The notes beneath the pieces are model-generated. The model ran no database searches. It saw only the letters and a list, made by a program, of their open reading frames with translations, and was not told the origin of the DNA. DNA of 64,000 nucleotides from Aquilaria yunnanensis (Eukaryota; Streptophyta; Magnoliopsida; Malvales; Thymelaeaceae). A program made the position numbers and the translations under genes. Below are positions 24,001 through 33,985 of the stretch, piece by piece. Location: the NCBI GenBank assembly GCA_039654915.1, contig CM077596.1, positions 4,588,001-4,652,000 of the forward strand, read 5' to 3'. The stretch's first letter is position 1; every line of letters begins with the position of its first letter.

Positions 24001-24703
24001 TACCGAGTTTAGTGCAAATGAGAAATTCAAGATTTTGAATGATAAATTCCACATTTGGTTACGGAATCAAGTAAGTACATAGCATTTATAAATCAATTAC
24101 TTAGCTTGAAATATAAATAACTTTTTTCTTAATTATACAAGTCATGAGGGAAGGTGATACCCAAATTTCAAGAGAACTCAGAACTATTGGCCTAGGACCA
24201 CTTTATAGGACTAGGAATGGGTTTTGGCTTCTTACTAAGAATCGTGAACAAAACATGAAGACACAAAATAGTGGTGTGGTAATAAGGAAAAAGGGGGAGA
24301 TTTCCTTTATTATGGAAAGATAATATAAATTATTGAACTGAATTATATGGGTGTTTTTAAAGTGATTTTTTTTAAATGTAAGTGGGCAAATATCCACTCG
24401 GCTGCAAGCATAAAAAGGGATGAATTTGGCCACATAAGTGTCAAGTTCTCAAACTTGATTCATACTGGTGAAAGATTGAAGGATGATCCCTATGTTTTCT
24501 CATCACAAGTTGAACAAGTATTCTATGTACCAGATCCAAGACATCCTAATTGGTCTACTGTTGTGAGGGTCAAGCCAAGAGATTTATTTGACTTGGGTGA
24601 GGAGTTAGAAAAAATTGATGATGTTGGCATGATGCATCCTGACATTAATAATTTTGACAGTGGTGAAAATCCTACTTGGGTTAGGATGGATGTAGTTGAC
24701 TAG
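21098..24703 (+). pseudogene. CACTA TNP2-type transposase with DUF4218 and DUF4216 parts, degenerate
   Basis: The first recognisable exon follows an acceptor-like TTTGTACAG and gives FLDFASRNASVDGKILCPC KLC, the N-terminal zinc-binding region of TNP2. Transposase_21 motifs follow: CMHGWTIVGFNDNLKLMKDI, the block AWVSFDEKFPDFASDPYNVR with LTLAIDGFNPF, IWTINDFPAYGNLSGWSTKG, HNIDIMHIEKNVCDNILGTL and LNLVNKSKDNDKARRDLKE. DUF4218-like sequence is at 23220-23500 (VHYRWMYPFER). DUF4216-like sequence is at 24480-24640 (VFYVPDPRHPNWSTVVRV). Stops at about 21776, 22028, 22527 and 23094 break the frame, and introns are likely between the later pieces. The true start codon was not located. Not functional. 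Confidence 0.88.
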
Positions 24704-25004
24704 CACTTAGGTAATTCTTGTTATGTGATAAGCATGTAATTTGGGAATAGTAATCTAGAACAATTTGTATCTTTCTGTGTCAAATTTTTTGTATGTGTTT
24801 TAAGAGCCTTACTCTGATTTTAATGAAAGATACTTTCTGTATAACAATCAAAATTTTTTTTTTCTTGATTCATGTTATTTCTTCCGTTATGTATGTGTTT
24901 TTACATGTTTGGATTGGTTTCTATTTATTTGATTCAACTATGATTTTAGTCCCATCTCTTTTTCTGTCTTAATTGTGTTGGCTGATTTTTTTAAAAATCA
25001 AATA

Positions 25005-25296
25005 CTACCTCCATCTCATTTTAGTTGAAACATTTGTCTGGGCACGGAGATTAAGGTATATGCAATTTGTATTATTTTTTTATGTAGTAAAAGTTTAAAT
25101 AATGATTAAAAAAGAAAAGATTCTTTTTTGGGTTTTGTGCAGTGAGAGATTGAGTGGAGATTAAAAAAAGAGTCTTTATTGGGTTTTGTTTAAAATGATA
25201 ATTTAATTGTTTAAACTTTTCTAAAAAAGGAAACGTTTCAACCTTTTGGGACTTCCCAAAAAGGAATACGTTTCAAGTAAATTGAGATAGAGGGTG
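25005..25296. mobile_element. Stowaway MITE nested in the CACTA element
   Basis: The left end reads TA then CTACCTCCATCTCATTTTAG. The right end, inverted, reads CACCCTCTATCTCAATTTAC and is followed by TA (25297-25298). Both repeats continue with TTGAAAC. At 292 bp, without coding capacity and flanked by TA, it fits a Stowaway MITE. Its ends differ from those of the MITE at 2902, so it is probably another family. Confidence 0.85.
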
Positions 25297-25561
25297 TATG
25301 TTCTATACTTTATTTAAAATATTGTTATTGTTGTGTAGATCTAAGATTCCTTTTTACAGCAGAAGAGGGAACCTAATGGACAAAGGACGTGTTTCTCGAT
25401 CAGCTCCAATGGTTAGGATTTTTATTTCTAACACTTTATATATATTTTCATATTTAAACAAGGGCCGTAAGCTTTTATCTTTTTAAAGTTTTTGCTGTCC
25501 AAGTATAGCCAACTATATTTTCCATTAAAAAAAGTGTGTTATACTTTGATACTTATACTAT

Positions 25562-28309
25562 GTGCAGGATACATTTGAAAGTGATATGGACCAAACAAGG
25601 GCTAAGAGGTTGAGGATTCTCCTTCGAGGAGGTCAAATTTCACAAAATGAGCTCTTAAAAGCAAGAAGTTCAAATTTTGACCATGGACTTAGTTTTGGAC
25701 AGCACGCTCCTAGTGCTAACACTGTTTCAGAAAAAACATTTTCAGCTCAATTGGGGGATCAAGGAGGTGGTTCGAAAAGAAGACAACAAACAACTCCTGT
25801 TGGTACCAACCTATCATATTCAAGAGGCCCAATACAATCGAGAGATGAGGGGGGTTAATTGAGAAGTAGGCAGCAAACAAATACTGTAGCAAATAATGAA
25901 TCAGAAGGAAGAGTTTCAAGAGAACAGATGGATGAAGAACGTGGATCAAGAGAAGAACAACAAACTAGTAATACAAAGCGATGGATAACTAGCAACAAAC
26001 TCAGGGATTATGGTTTGTTGGTAAATCAAGCTACTTTATGTGTGTTACTTTCCTTGCTTGGGTATTATAATGTAAAACTTGGATTATAAGTAAGTGATGT
26101 TAATTTTTTTTTTTTTGCATCAAATGATGGAAGTCGTTGCTTTAGACCAGGAATCTTACGCACAAATGATTTTTACAAATTGTCTAACAATGAGAAGATT
26201 AAGATTTTTTTGGATAAAAATGGTCGGTCTTACACATATTCACAGCATGTTCTGATGTTCTTTCTTGGTAGGCTTGCTAGAAATTGTGGTTTCTGCCCAC
26301 TAGACATCACAGCCTGGAATAGTAAGGATTTCATTCTATTTAAGATGAAAATAATTGAATGTGTTTAGGTAACAAGTGTCTAATTCATGTTTCTTATATA
26401 TTTTGTTAGTGTTCATAATACCCTTGTCCTTTTACTTAGTATACTGACTAAAGTGTTGATCATATATGTTGAATTTAGATGAAGTTTTTATACCCCCAAA
26501 TTTTGGACATGTAATTCTGAAAAAGGTTGGTGAGTTATGGAAAAAACATAAAGGAAGCTTGAAGAGACATCATTTCCATCCAGATCTTAAATCATTGGAG
26601 GATACAATTAAAGAGAAGCCTGACTACATTGACAACACACAATGGACACTATTAGTCTCGAAATGGTTTGATGCTGATTATCAGGTATTTATTTACTGAT
26701 AGTTTAGTAATATTCTTTCAGATTATTAGTGTTTTTATGAAAATTTTCAATTATCAATCATTTCAGGCAATTTGTGCCAAAAATGCTGAGAATGGAAAAA
26801 ATACCATGCTACACACAATGGGGCGGAAAACATATGGCATATTAAGCAAAGAAATGGTAAGACATGACCAACATGAATTTATTAACATTTTATATAAAGT
26901 TAATGAGTGATAACAGTTATGGTTTTCCTTATTGAAGGAAGAGAAAGATGGGATAGAGCCCGATTGAATTGATCTTTTTGATACAGCTAGATAGAGAAAA
27001 GATGGCTCATGTGTTCATCAAGAACTCGAGCAGAAAATGGTAGCAAAAAGATAAATTAAAAATACTAAATTATTATAGCTTTATTTGTTTTAATTTTAAA
27101 TTATTTCTAAATGCTTATATCTTCTTATTGTGTTGAAGGAAAAGGCAAGGTCCTTGAAGTCGTCCAATGGAGTTTCAGGTTCTAGTACTTCATCTGATGA
27201 CATATTTAACAAAGTTTGGGGTGCTGAACATAGTGGACGTGCTCAGGGCATGGGTTTCGGGGTGACACCTGCTTCATATTTCGGGCCTTCTCAATTTGGA
27301 GGTCGTGGTAGTACCGGCCAAGGGTTTGCTATGCTACACAGTCCTACAATGGAACAATTCAATGAGCTTGCCAGGATGGTTAAAGAGATCTATAGCCTTT
27401 TGAGTGAGGACATAGCACACAAACGTGGACAGGTATTAGACGCTACTTTTCTTCCTCTTTGCTCTAGTTGAGAGATTTGTATTCTGATGCATTTTGGAAG
27501 ATTTTCACCTCTGTTTGGATTTTTTTTTTCAAGTTATTTATAATACTCAATTTTCTCACGTCATGGCTCAGTTGACCAGTTGCATAGTTGTAGCTATTTT
27601 TATTAGTATCTTTGTTGACATATGCATGGCTGTAAATTGGCTAATTTCCATGTGAGGTTATATTTCAGTTTGTCATGCTTATTAGTCTTGGAGTAATCAG
27701 AAGTTTTATGCATGGTCATGACTCATGATTCACTCTGCGTTAGTCACTTAAGATGAAGTTATGTGATTTGCTTGATGACTATTAGAGGTTAATAACTAAC
27801 TTTAGTGTTCTACTAATGTGTTAGAGATGACATAAAAATATTTGTCTTTGTACTTATTGTTGCTGCTATAAGCAACCTATCTAAATTGGCAGCAAACAAT
27901 TAATAGCAAAAGGCATGAACAATAGGCTACAAGTAAATTTGGTCATATTTTATCTAAATAATTAATTTTTACATCTATTTATCTGATAAACACCAAAACA
28001 TAAACCCAATTTGATCTTCTACTGATGTTACTTATACACATTGAAAAGTCAAAAGTCCTTCTTAATGTTATACCTTGTGAATAACCAAGCATTTGCAATC
28101 TTATTGTATTCACATATCTAGTCAATTTTTTCGTATTAGTAATAAGTATACATATGTTTTCTATGTTGTAAACAGTGTGGTAATGCAACTGATGCCGGTA
28201 GTGGTGCACGGAATGCATGTTTCCGCTCCTCGCAATCAAGTGACGAGATAGGTATCGATGATGATGAGATGGGGGATGAACAAATTTTAGGCATGGTAGA
28301 TTTTAAGTA
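25562..28309 (+). pseudogene. CACTA TNPA-like gene (plant transposase, Ptta/En/Spm type), multi-exon and broken
   Basis: Several exon-like pieces lie in order. The first (25567-25857) reads TFESDMDQTRAKRLRILLRG and is polar and Q/G/S-rich. A second lies at about 25865-26070 and a third at about 26166-26366. The fourth (26466-26692) reads PNFGHVILKKVGELWKKHKG and LVSKWFDADYQ. The fifth (26766-26858) reads AICAKNAENGKNTMLHTMGR. The sixth (27138-27432) starts EKARSLKSSN and includes PTMEQFNELARMVKEIYSLL. A last acidic piece (28176-28309) ends in DDDEMGDEQILGMVDFK. The middle matches the Transposase_24 family, whose products bind subterminal repeats of CACTA elements. Stops at 25856 and 26088 suggest it is dead; exon borders are only approximate. 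Confidence 0.7.
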
Positions 28310-28584
28310 AAAGGAAATAGGATTCTGCCTCAGATGTGTTTGAGTTAATGGATTGATAACAGTTATGTTGACTATGCTTTGATGTCAGATTATGTAAGAT
28401 GAAAGATTTGAATGTTATATATCTACTAGTTATTTTGTTGTGGTGTTGAATTGTGTATTGTTCAATTGTTGATAGCTAATACAAAAGTTACGGATGTTAG
28501 AATAATGATTGTATATTACTGACTGGAGAGGAAATTAAAAAATTAAATTTAAAAAAAAAATTTGAACATAACATTAGGAGTAGT

Positions 28585-28941
28585 TAACAGGTCCTAAAAA
28601 ACCTATAACTTTGTATTTTGGAGCAGTTAAACGGCCCTAAATGAGGACCTCCATCAGAACATTTTGAAACTTTTAACCGCTCCAAAATAAGGGAGTGAAA
28701 AATCTAAGTTTATGCATTTTGGAGCGGTTAAGCGATCCGAAATTTGTTTCTAATATTTGAAGCGGTTAAGTGGTCTAAAACTTTGAAATGGTTTACAAAC
28801 CGCTCCAAATTATTTGGGAGCGGGTAAGATTGGAGCGGTTTTGTGGAGTGGGTATAAACCAGTCCTAAATATTTTGGAGCGATCATAACTAGCCCTAAAT
28901 GATACTAAAAACCGGTACTAAATGTTTCGTTTCTTGTAGTG
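28585..28941 (+). repeat. CACTA 3' subterminal repeats and terminal inverted repeat
   Basis: The motif GGAGCGGTTAA or close variants (GGAGCAGTTAAACGG, GGAGCGGTTAAGCGATCC, AGCGGTTAAGTGG) and its inversion (AACCGCTCCAAA) recur about every 50-60 bp, on both strands, up to the terminal TTTCTTGTAGTG. Such dense short repeats are binding sites for the TNPA protein in En/Spm-type elements. Confidence 0.75.
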
Positions 28942-28944
28942 TTG

Positions 28945-29242
28945 TCATGCTATTTGGTTGAGAAGCTTGTTGAAGGAATTTTTCCTATCACAAGAAGATG
29001 CAACCGAGATCTTTGTTGATAATAAGTCTGCAATAGCATTGGTGAAAAACCCGGTGTTTCATGAAAAAAGCAAGCATATTGATACCAAGTATCATTTTGT
29101 TCAAGATCTCATCACCAAGAAAGAAGTAAAACTTGAATACGTAAAGTCACAAGATCAAGTTGCAGACATTTTTACGAAGCCTTTGAAGTTTGATGTTTTC
29201 CAAAAGTTGCGTTTTTCACTTGGTGTGGTGAATTTAGTTTAA
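28945..29242 (+). pseudogene. copia-1 pol, C-terminal part (end of RNase H)
   Basis: After the CACTA element the copia frame resumes as HAIWLRSLLKEFFLSQEDA, EIFVDNKSAIALVKNPVFHE, KSKHIDTKYHFVQDLI and VKSQDQVADIFTKPL, the conserved end of copia RNase H, and stops at TAA 29240-29242. A polypurine tract, AAGGGGGAG (29241-29249), directly precedes the 3' LTR and would prime plus-strand synthesis. This part is free of stops. Confidence 0.93.
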
Positions 29243-29310
29243 GGGGGAGTGTTGAAATAATAAACTAAATTCATTGTTTTCTTTTACTCATGCACTTTGG
29301 ATAATTCATG

Positions 29311-31838
29311 TGTGACGGCTCTCCTAGTTGACTAATCAAGTAAGTATTTATTTTACTTTGTTTAAGTGTTTCATTAAATTAAGTACCTCAAGTTAGTACC
29401 TCGTTAAGCAAGCAAGGTAAGCTTAATTAAGTAAGTGAGTTCCTAAGTGTGATTTGGCATAGTTGAATCAAGACCATTAGTTATCCTAGCTATTAGAACC
29501 ATCTTTGAAAGTTTTGAGTATTTGTGGCACTAAGTGTTCACTTAAGCCATTTAAATCTTAAGTGGCTAAAGTGTCCAAGAAAATCAAGTGTGAGAAGCTT
29601 TTAGCATCCTTTAGAGCAAAGGAAAGTTGGTTTTGAGTGAGAGTTGGTGACCCATTTAAAACAATTGAGAGTTTGTGGAGCAAAAGAGGAAGAAGTTTGC
29701 CAAGTGGGGGGATTTAGTATAAGTTAGTTTAAGTTTTTAAGTCTTCTTCTTCCTTAGTCATTTGCATTCAACTCCAAATTCGTAGCTCCACTTTCCCTCT
29801 CCAAAATCCCAGCCCAAAGCTTCTTTTCCTACAATTCTTCATCAAATTGAGGAAGCCCAAGGTGTTAGTAGGAATCATCAAGCTTCTTTGTTGGTGTTCT
29901 AGCTCCAATTTGCTTTTTGGTGCTAGTTTGGACTCAAAATTCGTGGGTAAGCTTGTTGGGTTCATTTGGATTGGTTCTAAGTTGTTTTCATAGCTAGAAA
30001 TGGTCTTGGTTTGAAGTATTTGGTGCCATATCACGTTGGTTTTAGGTGAGGAACTCAAAGGGAGCTTGATTGAGCTAAGGTGGTTATGTTTCAATGCTTG
30101 CTTTATAGCTAAATTGACGTAAGGGTTCAAGTTAATTAACCTCAAATAATGCATAGAAATGTATTCTTTTGTGTGGGAATGAGTTAGAAACAAGACCCAA
30201 GTGATTTGAGTTTGGGATGAGAAAGTTTGAGCAGTTTTCGTGCAAGGTTGCACGCTGTCGCGCAACGCTGGAAAGCGTTGGCGACGCGTCGCCAGTGGCA
30301 ACGCGAGTTGGCGACTCATCGCCGAGAAGTGAAAAAGTTCTCCGAACACTGATGCCTTTGGCGACGCGTCGCCAACGGCGCCGCCAAGGCATTTTGCCCC
30401 CAAGCTCCGGGCATCCTAAGAGTGTCTCAAACTCTCGATTTTCATCCCTAGGCTAAGTTAAGACATTCCATAGCCTTGGTTGGGTCTAGAACTCGTTCAT
30501 AAGCTGGGAATTATGCATTATTTAAGTGGTAGTTAAGTTGTGTGGTTAAGAAAGAGTATGAATTGGTGGCTAAGAAAATCAAAGTGCTTAAGCTTCTAAA
30601 TGAGCACTAAGGGGATTAAGGGGGGTTTTTAGACTCTTTGTTGGCCGAGTAGAACGTCATTTACCTATGGTCAATGAGGAGGAAAACCTAAGTCGATCCC
30701 GACCAAACCATTTGGTTTGGTAAGTAAGCCACTATGAGTGCTCTAAGTTAAACCTTAAGGATTTGGCTAGTTAAACCACATAGGATGACTACCTTGCGCA
30801 ATAAGTTAAGGGTAAAGACGGGTAAGTTTCAGAGGGGTGACGACCTACTCTAGAACTCGTAGGTGGGACTTAAGGGAGGTAAAGTACCCGGGATATGAGG
30901 GCCAGTATCTCAAGTACCTCCGCCGTTTGAGCTCACGGCAAGTTTTATGGCACCTAGAGTGCAGAAAGTCCCAAGTGCATGCATTATGTGCATTTCATAT
31001 CATACATTCATGCATTGCATATCTTATATATATGTTTGTTGATTTTTTGAGTTGTTTGTTGGTTGATCCACTTGTTTGGTTGCTTGTTTGCCATGGTTGC
31101 ATCTTGGTTGCTGCTATCTTCTTGCAGGTATTCCAGGGACCCTTACTGAGTACTTTTAAGTACTCACTCCCTTGAGTTTATTGTGCAGGTTCTAACTCCG
31201 GGCCTAGTCACTAGTTGACAGCTGAGGCCTAAGCTTTCTATTTTGCAGGTACTTTTCTTGAGAATCCTTGTGATTCTAGGTTACTTGTGGTGTAAGTTAT
31301 GTGCTAACCAAGTTGTGCCTTTACAGTGTAGAGGCTAAGAGTGCACAAGAACAAGAATTAAGGAAGGGCTTGCACTTGGAGCTTGGATAGCTCAAGGTGG
31401 GGCTCAAGTAGATGATCTTAGTTAGTTAGTTTTTGTCTCTTGTATATAGTACCTTGTGTACTAAGAAAGTTGCCTCTAATAGGATACATTGTGATGTAAA
31501 TCCATCTTGTTACTTTTGGGTGCATGCTAGAAGTATATTGTATGCACAAACTATTACTTGTAGTCAAAGTAACTAGTATTTCAATGTCTTGGCATGTTTT
31601 AAGTATGTTTTAATAGAAATGCTCGAACAACGTTTTTAACCAACGATCTATTTATTCTTTTGCATTGCCAGGACAAAAGCATGCATATCTCTTGTACTAA
31701 GTAGGCTAAGAAACTAGTTGCATATAAATTGTTTAAATTTATATTGACGAGTAATAGTTAGCCAATAGTAACTTAGAGGGATTCATAATCCCTAAGAGCC
31801 TACAAGATTATGGGGCACTGGGGCCCCGTTCCGCGACA
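29311..31838 (+). repeat. Solo LTR (2.5 kb, probably Ty3/gypsy chromovirus) inside the copia-1 3' LTR
   Basis: It starts TGTGACGGCTCTCC and ends CCGTTCCGCGACA, with TG...CA ends. The 5-bp duplication TCATG is exact (29306-29310 and 31839-31843). No gag or pol is present and no internal region is seen, so it is a solo LTR left by LTR-LTR recombination. A GC-rich island at 30230-30420 carries palindromes (see the separate entry). A second, incomplete copy of the family lies at 50160-52905. The assignment to Del/Tekay-type chromoviruses rests only on the great LTR length. Open frames inside are not supported as genes. Confidence 0.88.
30280..30373. repeat. Repeated CpG palindrome in the solo LTR
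   Basis: GGCGACGCGTCGCC, a perfect 14-bp palindrome, occurs at 30280-30293 and 30360-30373. A two-mismatch version, GGCGACTCATCGCC, is at 30310-30323. The surrounding LTR is AT-rich, which makes this CpG cluster stand out. Its position in the LTR suggests a promoter or protein-binding role, but that is a guess. Confidence 0.7.
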
Positions 31839-32044
31839 TCATGTATGTGTCTCTTGACTCTTGAGTTCACACATGCGCTTAGTTAGGGAAATGTATTAAA
31901 ATTAATATAGGTTCATGATGTATCACCTATAAATACTCATGTATCCTAACCATTTGGAATAGGTTGTGGTGAAGAAGTAATAAGAAAATTCCAAGTTTGC
32001 TCTTCTCTACTCTTGTACCTCAAACTCTGTTTTCTAACATGCCG

Positions 32045-33380
32045 ATGGAGGTTTGTGATAAACTTCAATCTCTTGCCACTACTTTCTTTTGGTCCTCCGA
32101 TATCGAGAAGATAGGAAGATGGCGTGGATTTCGTGGGACATGTGGCTCTGTTCTTCGAAAGGGGCGGAAGGGCTGGGTTTTCGTGACCTAAACTCTTTTA
32201 ATTTGGCCCTCCTTGCGAAACAAGCTTGGTGGCTTGCCTGTAATGAATCGAGTCTGGTATTCAGGGTCACCTCATTGACCAAGCTACCTTCCAGTGGAAC
32301 TATGGTGTTGTTGATGTCCTCTTCCATCCATTAGATGTGGTGGTTGTAAAACGTATTCCCCTTTCCCCGATATTCTCAGAGGACGTCGCTACATAGGGTA
32401 TGACTGAAAATAAAAGGTTCACAGTTAAATCGGCCTATCATCTGGACTACACCTCAGTGCACCGTCGGGATCCTTTGTTCAGAACGGAATTCTGGTCATG
32501 GCTGTGGAGCATCTCGCTGCCACCAAAAGCGCATCTTTGTTTCTGGAGGGCATGCGCCGATGCTCTTCCGACTCGGACTAACCTGGCCTGGCCTGGTATG
32601 GAGGTCCCAATTGAATGTCCAGTGTGTGGTAACGCTCAGGAAACCGTCGAACATCCCCTCTTTCAGTGTGCTTTTTCCATCCAAGTGCAGTAAGAACTAG
32701 GCTGGTGTTTGGCAGTTTCACATAACTGGTAGGAGGAACTCAGGTCGCTTATTGCAAAGGATAAGGATTGGATGTTTATGCTGGTGACATATGCTTGGAC
32801 GGTCTGGTTCAATAGAAATAATGTAGTCCTCGAGCATCGTGGTCAGGATCAGAGACAAACTGCCCAATCGATACGATACTGGTTGTCGAGCTGGATTACC
32901 TATAATAAGCCATGCCCGCCTGTGAATCATGCACGTGAGCCTCTTACATCTGAATGGCTTCCCCCGATGGAAGGTACCGTGAAGATCAATGTTGATGCCA
33001 CTCTTTCAAAGGAGATGAAGTGCGCTGCAGTGGGGATCATTTTCCGTGATTCTTTGAGAGAAGAGAAGTTTGCGGTTTCTTATAGTTGGGCGTATGATGG
33101 CAGTGCGCCTTGTTCTTGGAGGCGATTACACTTTTGTGGGGGTTGAAAGAAGCGCGTAGGCAAGGTCTGTGCTCGATAGTTGTGGAGCATGACTCTCAGT
33201 GGCTTGTTTTGGAGCTGCAAAATTGCTCTTCTCCATCCTTATTTTAACTTGGTGTTATAGTTGATGAAGTTAGGGTTCTTGTTAAAACTTTTTGTCGTTG
33301 TTCTTTTCCTTTTGCTAGGAAGTTTGCAAACAGTGCTACCCATTCGTTAGCTACGTAAGGGTTCCAAGTTTTAGGTAGAT
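32045..33380 (+). pseudogene. LINE ORF2, second part: RT end, zf-RVT and RNase H
   Basis: After the copia element ORF2 continues MPMEVCDKLQSLATTFFW, WISWDMWLCSSKGAEGLGFR and DLNSFNLALLAKQAWW, the end of the RT region. The zf-RVT domain follows: KRFTVKSAYHLDYTS, SISLPPKAHLCFWRACADAL and PVCGNAQETVEHPLFQC. Then come AWTVWFNRNNVVLEH and an RNase H domain beginning LPPMEGTVKINVDATL, with ALLLALKEAR-like and VEHDSQWLVLEL sequence in shifted frames, ending near ATHSLAT at about 33357. Frameshifts and stops occur at about 32100, 32330 and 33144. The 3' UTR runs to the A tract at 33453. Confidence 0.9.
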
Positions 33381-33472
33381 CGTCTTAGGAGCCACCATTT
33401 CCTTCTTAGTTATGTTCTGATTTGATGCCTTAGTCTAATGCAGTTTCTACTTAAAAAAAAATGTATGTTTGG

Positions 33473-33985
33473 GACACAAAATGTATTTTCACCGAAAACC
33501 TTGGGCCTTTTTGAAATTTCAAACTAAAAAGACAAGGTAAAGGTTTACTCTGAATCTGAAAGGAGGGAGGGCCTCTCGAGTCATGGCAGCGTGACTGGTC
33601 AACCACTGCATCCGAAGGTCTGCTTCTGTGCGTTGAAAATGCTAGATGTGATTTTTGCAGAACATGGGCAGAGGAATACCCATCTTACTTGTTTCCAGAT
33701 TATTAAAAAGATTCTTCCTTGCCAGATAATAAAAAAACAACAACAAATTCTTGTCTTATAGATTTAGGATCAAAGCTAGTCAACAAGGTTACTCAGACAT
33801 CGAACTTGCTAAAATACCAGAGCCACTCATTTTGGGAAATCCGACTTGCGTTTTTCAGTTTCAGACACTTTGAAGAAATCCCATTTGGGGAAACGCTAGT
33901 CTCTTTACAGAGTCGTCATTCTTTTACTGGGTCAATTTCCAGATGAGCTAACCGGATCTGGGTTAGGCTCAGGTTGGGATTTCTG
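33473..33985 (+). promoter_or_regulatory. Upstream region / 5' UTR of the transporter gene
   Basis: There is no coding feature in these 513 bp between the LINE target duplication and the transporter start codon. They would contain whatever core promoter and leader the gene has kept. A confident TATA box was not identified. The LINE entered here, so more distant promoter elements now lie 25.5 kb away, left of 7978. Confidence 0.4.

Larger units (their letters stand above)
19653..28941 (+). mobile_element. CACTA (En/Spm-type) element inside copia-1
   Basis: The left end is CACTACAAGAA and the right end TTTCTTGTAGTG, perfectly inverted over the first eleven bases. The 3-bp target duplication TTG is exact (19650-19652 and 28942-28944), and removing the element restores the copia frame from ...SCAC to HAIWL. 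The 9.3-kb interior carries a TNP2-type transposase gene (21098-24703), a TNPA-like gene (25562-28309) and subterminal repeats. Both genes are degenerate. A Stowaway MITE sits between them. Confidence 0.95.
15678..32039 (+). mobile_element. Ty1/copia element (copia-1) inside LINE ORF2, itself carrying a CACTA element and a solo LTR
   Basis: Two LTRs of about 250 bp (TGTTGAAATAATAAAC ... TTTCTAACA) flank a gag-pol region. The 5-bp duplication TGCCG is exact (15673-15677 and 32040-32044), and LINE ORF2 resumes after it. Without its own insertions the element is about 4.5 kb. A PBS follows the 5' LTR and a polypurine tract precedes the 3' LTR. I count nine substitutions and one 9-bp indel between the LTRs over about 248 bp, so the insertion is not recent. 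Confidence 0.95.
29250..32039 (+). repeat. copia-1 3' LTR, split by a solo LTR
   Basis: LTR sequence lies at 29250-29310 and 31844-32039. The two parts together equal the 5' LTR plus a 9-bp insertion (around AATTCATGT). The TATAAATA box is kept in the right part (about 31928-31935). The split is caused by the insertion at 29311-31838. Confidence 0.93.
7994..33456 (+). mobile_element. L1-type LINE, split by nested hAT, copia, CACTA and solo-LTR insertions
   Basis: A 16-bp target duplication, AAAAATGTATGTTTGG, flanks it (7978-7993 and 33457-33472), and an A tract lies at the 3' end (from 33453). Without the insertions the LINE is about 5.3 kb: a 5' leader, ORF1 (nucleic-acid binding, CCHC knuckle), and ORF2 (endonuclease, reverse transcriptase, zf-RVT, RNase H). 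The hAT element interrupts ORF1 at 9231 and the copia element interrupts ORF2 at 15678; each frame continues on the far side. Both ORFs carry stops and frameshifts, so it is a dead copy. It is the oldest insertion of this nest. Confidence 0.92.

Noticed and set aside
29768..30456. A 211-codon minus-strand frame and overlapping frames in the solo LTR
   Set aside because: They lie inside an LTR with exact target duplications, have no family match, and are not preserved in the second LTR copy.
30837..31175. 112-codon frame with hydrophobic stretches (possible small membrane protein)
   Set aside because: It lies within the LTR, is rich in low-complexity T/G codons, and is broken in the homologous LTR at 50160.
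33974..33985. Extended N-terminus of the transporter starting at TTG 33974
   Set aside because: Plant nuclear genes normally start at ATG; ATG 33986 is the first in-frame ATG and gives the family-typical length.
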